A stretch of DNA of 64,000 nt from DASPWW01 sp963841715 (GTDB lineage Bacteria > Actinomycetota > Thermoleophilia > Solirubrobacterales > 70-9): the NCBI GenBank assembly GCA_963841715.1, contig CAWJDP010000003.1, positions 248,001-312,000 of the forward strand, given 5' to 3'. Position 1 is the first letter of the stretch. Each line of letters begins with the position of its first letter. Of the stretch, positions 16,800-25,901 are shown in pieces. The notes below the pieces were generated by a model, which worked only from the letters and a program-made list of their open reading frames with translations, was not told the DNA's origin and did not search any database. Position numbers and translations under genes: made by a program.

Positions 16800-17204
16800 T
16801 CAACCGAGCTTGTAGACCTTTTGCGGCGTGATTCGCAGGACGCCGCGGCGGTTCTCCTCGAGCCAGTCCGCGATCGAGGACGGGTCCGGCCGCTCGGGAC
16901 CGCGGATGACGGCGAGGATGTCGGCGGTGAGCTCCGCCCGCTCGGGGTCGTCGACGATCGTCTCCGCCTCGCCGTAGACGACGACGTGCGCGCGGCCGTC
17001 GGGAACGATGAGCGACACCCGCGGCTGACGCTCCGCGTTGTGCCACTTCGCGGTCGTTCTCGGCGTCGTGACGAGAACGCGGCCCTCGTCGTCGAGCGTG
17101 TACCCGACCATCGCCTGCTGGGGTGAGCCGTCTGCGCGGCCGGTGGCGAGCACCGCCCACACGTGGTCGTCGAGAAATGCCCGCTGCTCGTCGGTGTAGG
17201 ACAC
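16800..17204 (-). CDS. PPOX-class flavin/F420-dependent oxidoreductase
   Basis: 134 aa, the length of single-domain split-barrel proteins. Motifs: HVWAVLATGRADGSPQ at the N-terminus, GRVLVTTPRTTAKWHNAERQ in the centre, and VVVYGEAETI. These resemble actinobacterial F420-binding PPOX-class reductases; FMN or heme binding cannot be ruled out. Convergent with the lipoxygenase gene and divergent from the cupredoxin gene. Confidence 0.85.
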   Translation of the reverse strand: MSYTDEQRAFLDDHVWAVLATGRADGSPQQAMVGYTLDDEGRVLVTTPRTTAKWHNAERQPRVSLIVPDGRAHVVVYGEAETIVDDPERAELTADILAVIRGPERPDPSSIADWLEENRRGVLRITPQKVYKLG

Positions 17205-17360
17205 GTGCTCCTTCTCCTCGTGCTCGACAGCTCTCGCCGGCTAGGCGCCGCCAGCTGGTGGTCTCGGCCGAGCCGGAGCGTAACGCGACGGCCTGGGAGA
17301 GCGTCGCCGGCGGGGCCCGCACCCCCGTAGGACCCAGTGACTACCGGGGAAGGAACCCAA

Positions 17361-17882
17361 TTGGCACAGCAGCGAAATACGCATCTCGGCTCGGCCGCCC
17401 GCCAGGTTGGGGCGGCGGCCGCAGTCGTCGCGATCGCAGTCGGGATCGCCGCATGCGGGAGCAGCAGCAGCAGCAGCAGCTCCACCACGCCGTCCTCGAG
17501 CGCCTCGAGCGGCGGCGGTCAAACGGTCAGCCTCAAGGAGAGTGAATTCAAGTTCACACCGCCGAGCGCCACGGCGAAGCCGGGCAACGTCACGTTCGAC
17601 GTCTCCAACGACGGCACGACGACCCACAGCCTGACCGTCCAGGGCCCGAATGGCAGCCAGACCCTGAGCTCGTCGCTGCAGCCGGGCAAGTCCGGCACGC
17701 TCTCGGTCGACCTCAGCAAGCCGGGCAAGTACACGTTCTGCTGCCCGATCGACTCGCATCGCCAGATGGGGATGCAGGGCACGATCACGGTCGGCTCGGG
17801 CGGATCGGCCTCGGCCTCCGCGTCAGGCGGCGGCGGCGGCGGAACCAGCAGCGGTGGCGGTGGCGGCGGCTACAGCTACTAG
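17361..17882 (+). CDS. Cupredoxin-domain lipoprotein
   Basis: 173 aa from TTG 17361, which has GGGGAAGGA at good distance; GTG 17337 is an alternative that would place that site inside the gene. A lipoprotein signal ends GIAACGSS with the lipidated Cys. A Ser-rich linker is followed by a plastocyanin-like domain. Type-1 copper ligands are visible: His in TTHSLTV, then Cys, His and Met in YTFCCPIDSHRQMGM. The C-terminus is a Gly/Ser low-complexity tail. Probably an extracytoplasmic electron-transfer or copper-binding protein. Confidence 0.85.
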   Translation: MAQQRNTHLGSAARQVGAAAAVVAIAVGIAACGSSSSSSSSTTPSSSASSGGGQTVSLKESEFKFTPPSATAKPGNVTFDVSNDGTTTHSLTVQGPNGSQTLSSSLQPGKSGTLSVDLSKPGKYTFCCPIDSHRQMGMQGTITVGSGGSASASASGGGGGGTSSGGGGGGYSY

Positions 17883-17908
17883 GCAAGCCTGAACGAAGAC
17901 GCGTTCAA

Positions 17909-17936
17909 CTGGCGCGGGGCGAAAGCTCCGCGCCAG
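17909..17936. terminator. Strong GAAA-loop hairpin terminator
   Basis: CTGGCGCGG-ggc-GAAA-gct-CCGCGCCAG folds into a nearly perfect 12-bp stem with a GNRA loop, between the cupredoxin gene and the convergent TetR gene. It could terminate from both sides. Confidence 0.65.
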
Positions 17937-18028
17937 GTTGCCCTGCCCTGGCTAGCTCGCCGCAGCGACGTCCGGCGTAACCGTCGACTCGGCACACATC
18001 TACCGCGCGCAGATCCAGCGCCGCCGGC

Positions 18029-18634
18029 TCAATGCTCCGGCCTCGCCGACGCCTCGACGGTTGCGATCAGCGTCCGTCGCAGCACCTCGGCGATCGTCGC
18101 GCGAGGGATCCCGCTGCCCTGCCACGCGTCGAGCGCGCTCTCCGCGTAGGCGATGAAGCCTCGCAGCGCGATCCGGACCAGCGGCGGCGGGTCGTCGGTG
18201 CCTAGGTGATTCTGGGAGATGTTCCTGAGCACGAGGTCGTAGTAGCTGTCGGCGAGCTCGATCGCCTCGGGATCGACCGAGGCCCGCGACTGGCGGTGGA
18301 GCAGCCAGGCGTCGGTCGGCTCCGCCGCCTGATCGATCAGGCGCTCGAAGTTCGCGGCCAGCTTCTCCTCGAGCGGGATCTCGCGGTCGATCAGCCACTC
18401 ACCGGTCAGATGCTCGCCCGCCCTGCGGATCGCGGCGAGGAAGAGATCGCGCCGGCCCCCGGGGAAGTAGTGGTAGACGAGGTTGCGGCTGACCTCGGCC
18501 CGCTGCGCGACCTCATCGAAGCTCAGGCCCTCGGAGCCCGTGCGCGCCGCGATCGCGAGCGCGGCCTCGACGAGTTGCTCGCGGCGCTCCGCCGGGGGCA
18601 GCCGGCGCCGAGGTGCGGTGGTAGTCGGCGCCAC
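18029..18634 (-). CDS. TetR/AcrR family transcriptional regulator
   Basis: 201 aa. The N-terminal helix-turn-helix domain (RREQLVEAALAIAARTGSEGLSFDEVAQRAEVSRNLVYHYFPGGRRDLFLAAI) is canonical TetR; the C-terminal helical domain binds an unknown ligand. A 6-bp-arm inverted repeat (18654-18670) lies just upstream of its start and is its likely operator. The next gene beyond is the SanA/YdcF-like gene on the same strand, so the target is probably the regulator itself and perhaps distant genes. Confidence 0.92.
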   Translation of the reverse strand: MAPTTTAPRRRLPPAERREQLVEAALAIAARTGSEGLSFDEVAQRAEVSRNLVYHYFPGGRRDLFLAAIRRAGEHLTGEWLIDREIPLEEKLAANFERLIDQAAEPTDAWLLHRQSRASVDPEAIELADSYYDLVLRNISQNHLGTDDPPPLVRIALRGFIAYAESALDAWQGSGIPRATIAEVLRRTLIATVEASARPEH

Positions 18635-18653
18635 CCTTGGAGCCTACTAGCCT

Positions 18654-18670
18654 ATTTACGAAAAGTAAAT
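18654..18670. promoter_or_regulatory. Putative TetR operator
   Basis: ATTTAC-gaaaa-GTAAAT, a perfect 6-bp inverted repeat in a short AT-rich stretch 20 bp upstream of the TetR-family start codon. Position and symmetry fit an autoregulatory site. Confidence 0.55.
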
Positions 18671-18703
18671 TAAGCTGTGGGACTGCGCATCGCGTCGCCC
18701 GGA

Positions 18704-19432
18704 TCAGCCGCCGGGCGAGCCGGCGCCCGGCGTCCCGGCGGGCGGTGCCGGGCCCCAGCTTGAGCGCCCGTCGCCCGTGATCGGGACCCTTGGGCCGAGC
18801 AGGACGCCGGTGTCGAGCGTCGCGTCGGCGACCGCCTTGACCCGCGCCCCGACCTCGCGCACGTCCGATCGCGTCTGCTGGGAGCCGTAGGGATGGATGT
18901 CCGAGGTCAGCCCGGTGGCGTTGACCCCGGCCGCCTTCGCCAGATAGAGCGAGCGCGGCATGTGGAAGGCCTGGGTGATGACGACCGCGTGCTTGACGCC
19001 GAACACCTTCCGCGCCCGCACCATTGTCGACCAGGTATCGAAGCCGGCGTGGTCCTCGAAGATCGCGTGCGCCGGCACGCCATCGCGCGCGAGCTGCTGG
19101 CGCATCGTGTCGGGCTCGTCATAGGACCACGCGTCGTGCTCCCCGGAGACGAGCAGTCGGTCGACCTTGCCCGCGCGCCACAGCTGCGCCGCGCGCTCGA
19201 CGCGGTCGGCGAGCATCGCGCTCATCGTCCCGTCCGGGTTCACCGAGGCGCCGAGCACGATCGCGGTCTCGGTGTGGGGCACGGCGTCGACCTCGGAGGT
19301 CGACTCGCCGCGCGCGCTCAGGAGCACCCAGGCGTTGCTGATCGCGATCACCGCGACGCCGAATCCGAGCACGGCGAGCGCGGCCCGCGTCGCCCAAGGC
19401 CAGCGCCGGAGCGCAGATTTCATCCGCCGCAT
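18704..19432 (-). CDS. SanA/YdcF-like (DUF218) membrane-anchored protein
   Basis: About 242 aa. One N-terminal membrane helix (AALAVLGFGVAVIAISNAWVLL) is followed by a DUF218 domain with TAIVLGASVNPDGTMS, LLVSGEHD and AVVITQAFHMPRSLYLAKAAGV. DUF218 proteins such as SanA affect envelope permeability or cell-wall polymer metabolism. Several Met codons are possible starts (19486, 19456, 19432, 19423); the one just before the basic residues and the helix is chosen. The C-terminus is Gly/Pro-rich. Confidence 0.82.
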   Translation of the reverse strand: MRRMKSALRRWPWATRAALAVLGFGVAVIAISNAWVLLSARGESTSEVDAVPHTETAIVLGASVNPDGTMSAMLADRVERAAQLWRAGKVDRLLVSGEHDAWSYDEPDTMRQQLARDGVPAHAIFEDHAGFDTWSTMVRARKVFGVKHAVVITQAFHMPRSLYLAKAAGVNATGLTSDIHPYGSQQTRSDVREVGARVKAVADATLDTGVLLGPRVPITGDGRSSWGPAPPAGTPGAGSPGG

Positions 19433-19436
19433 CCCG

Positions 19437-19730
19437 CTGTATAGGCTACGGCGCATCGGCTGCTTCGCGGTACTACTCGCCCTCATCTCGCCACGCTTGG
19501 CGCTGTTCGCGATCTTCCTGTTCAGCGACCTGCTGAGCCGCGCGTTCGACAGCTGGCTCGTGCCGTTGCTCGGCTTCTTCGTGCTCCCGTGGACGACGCT
19601 CGCCTACGCGCTGATGTGGTCCTCGGACAACCGTGTGCACGGATTCGAGTGGTTCATCGTCGGGCTCGGGTTCCTGTTCGACCTCGCGTCCTGGTCGCAG
19701 CGCAACCGCTGGAGGGAGGCGCGCGGATGA
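19437..19730 (+). CDS. Small membrane protein upstream of zwf
   Basis: About 97 aa with three hydrophobic segments (IGCFAVLLALISPRLALFAIF, LVPLLGFFVLPWTTLAYALMW, FEWFIVGLGFLFDLASW). The only standard start near the N-terminus is TTG 19497, which would cut the first helix; CTG 19437 would keep the full helix. Its stop overlaps the zwf start by 4 bp (ATGA), so it appears to head the long operon that follows. Function unknown. Confidence 0.65.
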   Translation: MYRLRRIGCFAVLLALISPRLALFAIFLFSDLLSRAFDSWLVPLLGFFVLPWTTLAYALMWSSDNRVHGFEWFIVGLGFLFDLASWSQRNRWREARG

Positions 19731-21136
19731 GCGCGAGCTCGGCAGACGTCTTCGTCTCGTTCGGGATCTCGGGCGATCTCGCGAAGGTGATGACATTCCA
19801 CTCGCTGTACAGGCTCGAGCGCCGCGGCCTGCTCAACTGCCCGATCGTCGGCGTCGCGGCCGACGACTGGTCCGACGACGACCTCCGCGATCACGCGAAG
19901 CAGGCGATCACCTCCGAGGAGGATGACTTCGACCCGAAGGTCTTCGACCGGCTCGCGAAGCGGATGTCCTACATCCAGGGCGACTTCTCCGACGCCGCCA
20001 CCTACGAACAACTCGGGAAGGCGATCAGGGGCGCGAAGCGGCCGGTCTTCTACCTCGAGATCCCGCCGTCGCTGTTCGGGATGGTGATCAAGGGCCTGTC
20101 GGATGCGGGCCTTACCGACAGCGCGCGCGTGATCGTCGAGAAGCCGTTCGGCCACGACCTCGACTCCGCGAAGGAGCTCGCGGCCGAGATCCACCAGTAC
20201 ATCGACGAGGACCAGCTCTACCGCATCGACCACTTCCTCGGCAAGATGGGCCTCGGCGAGATCCTCTACCTGCGGTTTGCGAACGCGATCTTCGAGCCGT
20301 TGTGGAACCGCGACAACCTCAGATGCGTCCAGATCACGATGGCGGAGGACTTCGGGGTCGCCGACCGAGGCAGCTTCTACGACCCCGTCGGCGCGCTTCG
20401 CGACGTCGTCGTCAACCACCTGATGCAGGTCATCGCCGCGGCGGCGATGGAGCCCCCGGCCGGCCGCGACGCGCGCGCGTTCAAGGACGCTATGTACGCG
20501 GTGTTCTCGACGATGCTCGCCTGCGAGCGGGGCGACTACGTCCGCGGCCAGTACGACGGCTACCTCGACGTCGACGGGGTCGCCAAGGACTCGACGACGG
20601 AGACCTACTGCGCGGCTCGATTCTTCATCGACAACTGGCGCTGGACCAGCGTACCGTTCTTCGTCCGCGCCGGCAAGGAGCTGCCGGTCACCCAAACCGA
20701 GATGCGGCTCGTATTCGACCAGCCGCCGCGGCTCGGGTTCTCGGACCGGGGACTGAAGCGCACTCCCGAGCCCGACCAGATCGTCGTCAAGCTCGATCCC
20801 AGGACCGGGATCAGGTTGCTGGTCGAGGCGCAACGCAACGAGGACGTCCAGCCTGAGCAGATCAACCTCGACATGGAGTTCGCCAGGGAGGGCGGCGAGG
20901 GCCCGACACCGTACGAGGTCCTGCTCCACGCGGCGATGGAGGGCGACAGCACGCGCTTCACCCGCCAGGACAACATCGAGCAGACGTGGCGGATCATCGC
21001 GCCGCTGCTCGACAAGCCGCCGAAGGTCCACAAGTACAAGCCGGGATCGTGGGGGCCGAAGGCGGCGGACGAGCTCGTCGCCGACGTCGGCGGCTGGTAC
21101 GGACCGTGGCTCCCGGAGGCGAGGAAGGGGTCATGA
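19727..21136 (+). CDS. zwf: Glucose-6-phosphate 1-dehydrogenase
   Basis: 469 aa. The N-terminal NADP site reads GISGDLAK, the phosphate-binding region GLTDSARVIVEKPFGHDL, and the active-site motif RIDHFLGK lies at residues 166-173. Catalyses oxidation of glucose-6-phosphate, the entry to the oxidative pentose phosphate pathway. Start ATG 19727 follows GGAGGGAGG and overlaps the upstream stop; the stop overlaps the GH15 start. No gnd or pgl gene follows, unlike classical arrangements. Confidence 0.95.
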   Translation: MSASSADVFVSFGISGDLAKVMTFHSLYRLERRGLLNCPIVGVAADDWSDDDLRDHAKQAITSEEDDFDPKVFDRLAKRMSYIQGDFSDAATYEQLGKAIRGAKRPVFYLEIPPSLFGMVIKGLSDAGLTDSARVIVEKPFGHDLDSAKELAAEIHQYIDEDQLYRIDHFLGKMGLGEILYLRFANAIFEPLWNRDNLRCVQITMAEDFGVADRGSFYDPVGALRDVVVNHLMQVIAAAAMEPPAGRDARAFKDAMYAVFSTMLACERGDYVRGQYDGYLDVDGVAKDSTTETYCAARFFIDNWRWTSVPFFVRAGKELPVTQTEMRLVFDQPPRLGFSDRGLKRTPEPDQIVVKLDPRTGIRLLVEAQRNEDVQPEQINLDMEFAREGGEGPTPYEVLLHAAMEGDSTRFTRQDNIEQTWRIIAPLLDKPPKVHKYKPGSWGPKAADELVADVGGWYGPWLPEARKGS

Positions 21137-23022
21137 GCCAGGACGGCTCGCAGCGGGGAGAGCAGAGCGCGGCCGCGCCGTCTCCGTTCCCGCCGATCGC
21201 CGACTACGCCTTCATCTCCGACTGTCACACGGGCGCGCTGATCGCGGCGGACGGCGCGATCGACTGGCTGTGCGTGCCGCGCTTCGACGCCCCGAGCATC
21301 TTCGGGTCGCTGCTCGACCGCCAGGCAGGGTCGTTCGCATTCTCGCCGTTCGGCGTCACGGTCCCGACGACGCGCGTCTACGAGCCGGGCACGAACGTTC
21401 TCGTCACGACATGGAACACGCCCGGCGGCTGGGTCGTCGTCCGCGACGCCCTGATCATCGGCCCGCGACGCGGAGAGGACAAGGTCACGCCCCACACCCG
21501 ACCCCCGACCGACGAGGACGGCGAGCACCTGCTGATCCGCACCGCCCACTGCCTCGAGGGCGAGGTCGAGATGGAGCTGATCTGCGAGCCGATCTTCGAC
21601 TATGGGCGCACCCCCGCCGAGTGGGAGATGCTCGACGACGACATCCACACCGCCGACGCCCACGGCGGCGACCTCACGATCCGGCTCCGGAGCGACATGG
21701 CGCTCGGGATCGAGGGAGAGTGGGTCCGCGCGCGGCACCACGTCGACGAGGGGCAGACCGTCTACTGCTCGCTCGCATGGGGCGCGGAGCTCGAGTCACC
21801 GAAGGACTGCGACGACGCCCAGGGCCGGCTGTGGACGACGGCGCGGTACTGGCGCGACTGGTTGAACCGCGCGCGACTCCCCGACCACCGCTTCCGCGAG
21901 CCGATCCAGCGCTCCGCCCTGACGATCAAGGGACTGACGTACATGCCGACGGGCGCGACCGTGGCGGCGCTGACGACGTCGCTGCCGGAGACGCCCGGCG
22001 GCGAGCGCAATTGGGACTACCGCTTCACGTGGATCCGCGACGCGACGTTCACGCTTCAGGCCCTTCACTTCCTCAATCTCGACTGGGAGGCGGACGAGTT
22101 CATGCAGTTCATCGCCGACCTCGAGCCGAATGACGACGGCGCGCTGCAGATCATGTACGGGATCGACGGCCGCCGCGACCTCACCGAATCGACCCGCGAC
22201 GACCTCACCGGATACGCGGGGGCCAGGCCCGTCAGGGTCGGAAACGGCGCCTTCGACCAGCGCCAGAACGACGTCTTCGGCGCCGCGCTCGACTCGATCC
22301 TGCTGCACACGCGGCGCAGCCAGCGACTGCCGCGACGCCTGTGGCCCGTCATCCAGGCGCAGGCGAAGTGCGCGACCGCGGTGTGGCAGAAGCCCGACCA
22401 GGGGATCTGGGAGGCGCGCGGGAAGCCGCAGCACTACGTGTCGTCGAAGCTGATGTGCTGGGTGGCGCTCGACCGCGCGTCGCAGCTCGCCGCGATGGCG
22501 GGCGACTCGGAGCGGCGCGACGAGTGGGGCAAGACCGCCGAGACGATCAAGGCCGACATTCTCGACAACGGGGTCCGCGACGGGGTTCTGCGCCAGCACT
22601 ACGACACCGACGCGCTCGACGCCTCGACGCTGCTCGCCGCAATGTTCAAGTTCCTCCCCGACGACGACAAGACGCTGCGAAAGAGCGTGCTCGCGATCGC
22701 CGACGACCTGACCGAGAACGGCTTCGTGCTCCGCTACCGCACCGGCGAGACCGACGACGGCCTCTCCGGCAGGGAGGGGAGCTTCCTGATCTGCTCGTTC
22801 TGGCTCGTGTCGGCGTTCGCGATGATCGGCGAGGAGCAGCGTGCCCGCGACCTGATGGACAAGCTGCTCGCGATCCAGTCGCCGCTTGGACTGTACGCGG
22901 AGGAGTTCGACACCACGACCGCCCGCCATCTCGGCAACTTCCCGCAGGCGTTCTCGCACCTGGCGCTGATCGAAGCCGCGGCGCGGATCGTCGTCGCCGA
23001 GCGGCTGAAGGAGTACGTGTGA
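21133..23022 (+). CDS. Glycoside hydrolase family 15 protein (glucoamylase/trehalase-like)
   Basis: 629 aa, cytoplasmic (no signal peptide). An N-terminal beta domain begins IADYAFISDCHTGALIAADGAIDWLCVPRFD, typical of bacterial GH15 proteins. The (alpha/alpha)6 barrel holds ERNWDYRFTWIRDATFTLQAL and the second acid region LSGREGSFLICSFW. Actinobacterial homologues include trehalases and glucoamylases, so release of glucose feeding the zwf pathway is plausible (inference). ATGA overlap with zwf and GTGA overlap with the GMC gene. Confidence 0.9.
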   Translation: MSQDGSQRGEQSAAAPSPFPPIADYAFISDCHTGALIAADGAIDWLCVPRFDAPSIFGSLLDRQAGSFAFSPFGVTVPTTRVYEPGTNVLVTTWNTPGGWVVVRDALIIGPRRGEDKVTPHTRPPTDEDGEHLLIRTAHCLEGEVEMELICEPIFDYGRTPAEWEMLDDDIHTADAHGGDLTIRLRSDMALGIEGEWVRARHHVDEGQTVYCSLAWGAELESPKDCDDAQGRLWTTARYWRDWLNRARLPDHRFREPIQRSALTIKGLTYMPTGATVAALTTSLPETPGGERNWDYRFTWIRDATFTLQALHFLNLDWEADEFMQFIADLEPNDDGALQIMYGIDGRRDLTESTRDDLTGYAGARPVRVGNGAFDQRQNDVFGAALDSILLHTRRSQRLPRRLWPVIQAQAKCATAVWQKPDQGIWEARGKPQHYVSSKLMCWVALDRASQLAAMAGDSERRDEWGKTAETIKADILDNGVRDGVLRQHYDTDALDASTLLAAMFKFLPDDDKTLRKSVLAIADDLTENGFVLRYRTGETDDGLSGREGSFLICSFWLVSAFAMIGEEQRARDLMDKLLAIQSPLGLYAEEFDTTTARHLGNFPQAFSHLALIEAAARIVVAERLKEYV

Positions 23023-24584
23023 GCAACTACGACGTCATCGTGATCGGGAGCGGTGCGGGTGGGGGGACGCTTGTCCACCACCTCGCCCCGTCGGGGAAGC
23101 GGATTCTGCTGCTAGAGCGCGGCGACTGGCTCCCGCGCGAGCCGCAGAACTGGCGCTCGGAGGACGTGTTCGCGGGGAACCGCTACGTGTCCCCCGACAA
23201 GTGGTACGACGGGAGTGGGAACGAATTCCAACCGCAGGTCCACTACTTCGTCGGCGGCGCGACGAAGCTCTACGGCGCGGCGCTCTACCGCCAGCGCAAG
23301 GAGGACTTCGGCGAGCTTCGGCACCACGACGGTATCTCTCCCGCGTGGCCGATCTCCTACGACGAGATCGAGCCCTATTACACGCGGGCCGAGCAGCTCT
23401 ACCAGGTGCACGGCGAGCGCGGCGAGGACCCGACCGAGCCGCCTGCGAGCGCCCCCTATCCGCACCCGGCCGTCTCGCACGAACCGCGGATCCAGCAGCT
23501 TTCGGACGACCTCGCCGCCGCGGGCCACCATCCATTCCACGCTCCGTGCGGGATTTTGCTCGACGAGGGCAACATGCCCTACAGCCGCTGCGTGCGCTGT
23601 CCCGACTGCGACGGCTTCCCGTGCCTCGTTCACGCCAAGTCCGACGCCGAGGTGCTGGCGGTGCGCCCGGCGCTCGAGCATTCGAACGTCACCCTGCTGA
23701 CCAACGCAGAGGCGATCGCACTGCAGACCGACGCGGCGGGCAGCGCAGTCACCGACGTCGTCGTCGAGCGCGACGGTGAGCTCGAGACCCACAGCGCCGA
23801 GCTCGTCGTGGTCTCGTGCGGGGCCGCCAACTCCGCAAAGCTGCTGCTGCGCTCGGCGAACGACAAGCACCCGAACGGTCTCGCCAACGGCTCGGACCAG
23901 GTCGGTCGCAACTACATGTTCCACAACAGCGAGGCGGTGCTGGCGCTGTCGAGGGAGGAGAACCCGACGGTCTTCCAGAAGACGCTCGGACTCAACGACT
24001 TCTACTTCGGCGCGGACGACTTCGAGTTTCCGCTCGGCAACATCCAGATGGTCGGCAAATCGCAGGCACCGATGTTCCGCGGCGAGCGCCCGCGCGAGAC
24101 CAAGCTGGCGCCGCAGTGGACGCTGGAGCGCGTCGCTCGCCACGCGATCGACTTCTGGCTATCGACCGAGGACCTGCCGCGGCCCGACAATCGCGTCACC
24201 CTCGACAGCGACGGCAACGTGAGGCTGGCCTACACGCGCAACAACCTCGAGCCAAAGGAGCGGCTCCACGCAAAGCTGAAGTCGCTCCTCGGCGAGCTGG
24301 ACATGAACCCGCACCACCTCATTTCACGTTTCGCTTACATGAAGAACGAGATCCCGGTCGCCGGCTGCGCGCACCAGGCCGGCACGTGCCGGTTCGGTGC
24401 CGATCCCGCTGACTCCGTGCTGAACAGCGACTGCCGCGCGCACGAGCTCGACAATCTCTACGTCGTCGACACGAGCTTCTTCCCGAGCATCAGCGCGGTG
24501 AACCCGGCCCTGACGGCGATGGCCAACGCGCTGCGGGTCGGCGACCACCTCCTGGAGCGGCTCGGAGCGCCGCGCTCCGAGTAG
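23019..24584 (+). CDS. GMC family oxidoreductase
   Basis: 521 aa from GTG 23019. The FAD Rossmann motif is VIVIGSGAGGGTLVHHLAPSGKRILLLERG, the substrate region has HYFVGGATKLYGAALYR, and the C-terminal signature contains the active-site His/Asn (AGCAHQAGTCRFG and NPALTAMANALRVGDHLL). A Cys cluster, CVRCPDCDGFPC, near residue 200 is as seen in GMC-type polyol or sugar dehydrogenases. The electron acceptor is unknown; being next to NDH-2 and cytochrome bd genes suggests it may feed the quinone pool. Confidence 0.9.
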   Translation: MSNYDVIVIGSGAGGGTLVHHLAPSGKRILLLERGDWLPREPQNWRSEDVFAGNRYVSPDKWYDGSGNEFQPQVHYFVGGATKLYGAALYRQRKEDFGELRHHDGISPAWPISYDEIEPYYTRAEQLYQVHGERGEDPTEPPASAPYPHPAVSHEPRIQQLSDDLAAAGHHPFHAPCGILLDEGNMPYSRCVRCPDCDGFPCLVHAKSDAEVLAVRPALEHSNVTLLTNAEAIALQTDAAGSAVTDVVVERDGELETHSAELVVVSCGAANSAKLLLRSANDKHPNGLANGSDQVGRNYMFHNSEAVLALSREENPTVFQKTLGLNDFYFGADDFEFPLGNIQMVGKSQAPMFRGERPRETKLAPQWTLERVARHAIDFWLSTEDLPRPDNRVTLDSDGNVRLAYTRNNLEPKERLHAKLKSLLGELDMNPHHLISRFAYMKNEIPVAGCAHQAGTCRFGADPADSVLNSDCRAHELDNLYVVDTSFFPSISAVNPALTAMANALRVGDHLLERLGAPRSE

Positions 24585-24593
24585 GAGTTCGGC

Positions 24594-25901
24594 GTGGCGG
24601 CTGACAGGGAAGCCGGGCGCCGAAGGGTCGTGATCGTCGGCGGCGGCTTCGGCGGGATCGCGGCTGCAAAGGAGCTTCGGCGCGCGGATGTGGACCTGAC
24701 CGTGGTCGATCGGATGAACCACCAGCTGTTCCAGCCGCTCCTCTATCAGATGGCGGCGGGGGGACTATCGGCGGGTGACATCGCCTCGCCGATCAGGACG
24801 CTGCTGAAGCGCCAGAGGAACGCGAGCGTGCTGATGGCCGAGGTGACCGACTTGGACGTCGAGGGCAGGAGCGTCCTCCTCGACACGGGCGAGCGACTCG
24901 ACTACGACAACCTGATCGTCGCCTGCGGTGCCGAGACCTCCTACTTCGGTCACGACGAGCTAGCTCAGGCGTCGCTCGGGCTCAAGACCCTGAGCGACGC
25001 AATCGAGCTTCGCGACCGCATCTACGGCGCCTTCGAGCAGGCGGAGCGGACCTCGGACGAGGCCGAGCGCGACAAGTGGCTCACCTTCGTCGTCGTCGGC
25101 GGCGGGCCGACCGGCGTCGAGATCTCGGGCCAGCTCGCGTTGATCGCGACCCACGGCCTGAAGCGGGAGTTCTCCCGAATCGACCCCACCCGCACCCGCG
25201 TTATCTTGATCGACGCGGGCGAGCGCGTCGTCTCCGCGTTCAGCGACAAGCTTTCGGCCAAGGCAGCGAAGGGACTCAGCGAGCTTGGGGTTACGGTGCG
25301 CGAGCACGGTCAGGTGACCTCCATCGACCCGGGCGGCGTCAGCGTCGAGACCGACGGGCAGCGGGAGCGGATCGCTGCGAGAACCGTGGTCTGGGCGGCC
25401 GGCGTCCAGGCGGTGGGCCTCACGCGAACGCTCGCCGAGGCCACCGGCGCGAGCGCCGACAGAGCCGGACGGATCGAGATCGAGCCCGATCTGAGCATCC
25501 CCGGTCACTCCGAGATCTCTGTGATCGGGGATGCCTCCAAGCTCGCCGGCGCCGACGGCAACCCGCTGCCTGGCCTGGCGACGGCGGCGATCCAGCAGGG
25601 GCGCCACGTCGCGAAGACGATTCGACGCGGATCCCCGTCACCGTTCAAGTACCGCGATAAAGGGGCGCTGGCCGTGATCGGCCGCGGCAAGGCCGTGTGT
25701 CAGATCAGAAATCTGCAGCTCTCGGGGCGCCCCGCTTTTGCGATGTATCTCGGCATCCACCTCTACTATCTGAGCGGCGTGGCTGGACGGCGCATCAACG
25801 TTCTCAACGCCTGGGCCTCGGCGCGCTTCGGCTCTGCGCAGCAGAGAGTCGTCGACGGCGAGCTCCCGGACGTGAGAGACCAAGAACCGTCGAGTCCGTG
25901 A
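24594..25901 (+). CDS. Type II NADH dehydrogenase (NDH-2)-like FAD oxidoreductase
   Basis: 435 aa from GTG 24594. Two dinucleotide-binding motifs are present: VVIVGGGFGGIAAAKELR for FAD at the N-terminus and TFVVVGGGPTGVEISGQLA for NADH near residue 165. NHQLFQPLLYQMAAGGLS and the C-terminal amphipathic/hydrophobic stretch (FAMYLGIHLYYLSGVAGRR) are typical of NDH-2, which passes electrons from NADH to quinone without proton pumping. Directly upstream of cydAB (GTGA overlap), giving a complete NADH-to-O2 route. Confidence 0.92.
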   Translation: MAADREAGRRRVVIVGGGFGGIAAAKELRRADVDLTVVDRMNHQLFQPLLYQMAAGGLSAGDIASPIRTLLKRQRNASVLMAEVTDLDVEGRSVLLDTGERLDYDNLIVACGAETSYFGHDELAQASLGLKTLSDAIELRDRIYGAFEQAERTSDEAERDKWLTFVVVGGGPTGVEISGQLALIATHGLKREFSRIDPTRTRVILIDAGERVVSAFSDKLSAKAAKGLSELGVTVREHGQVTSIDPGGVSVETDGQRERIAARTVVWAAGVQAVGLTRTLAEATGASADRAGRIEIEPDLSIPGHSEISVIGDASKLAGADGNPLPGLATAAIQQGRHVAKTIRRGSPSPFKYRDKGALAVIGRGKAVCQIRNLQLSGRPAFAMYLGIHLYYLSGVAGRRINVLNAWASARFGSAQQRVVDGELPDVRDQEPSSP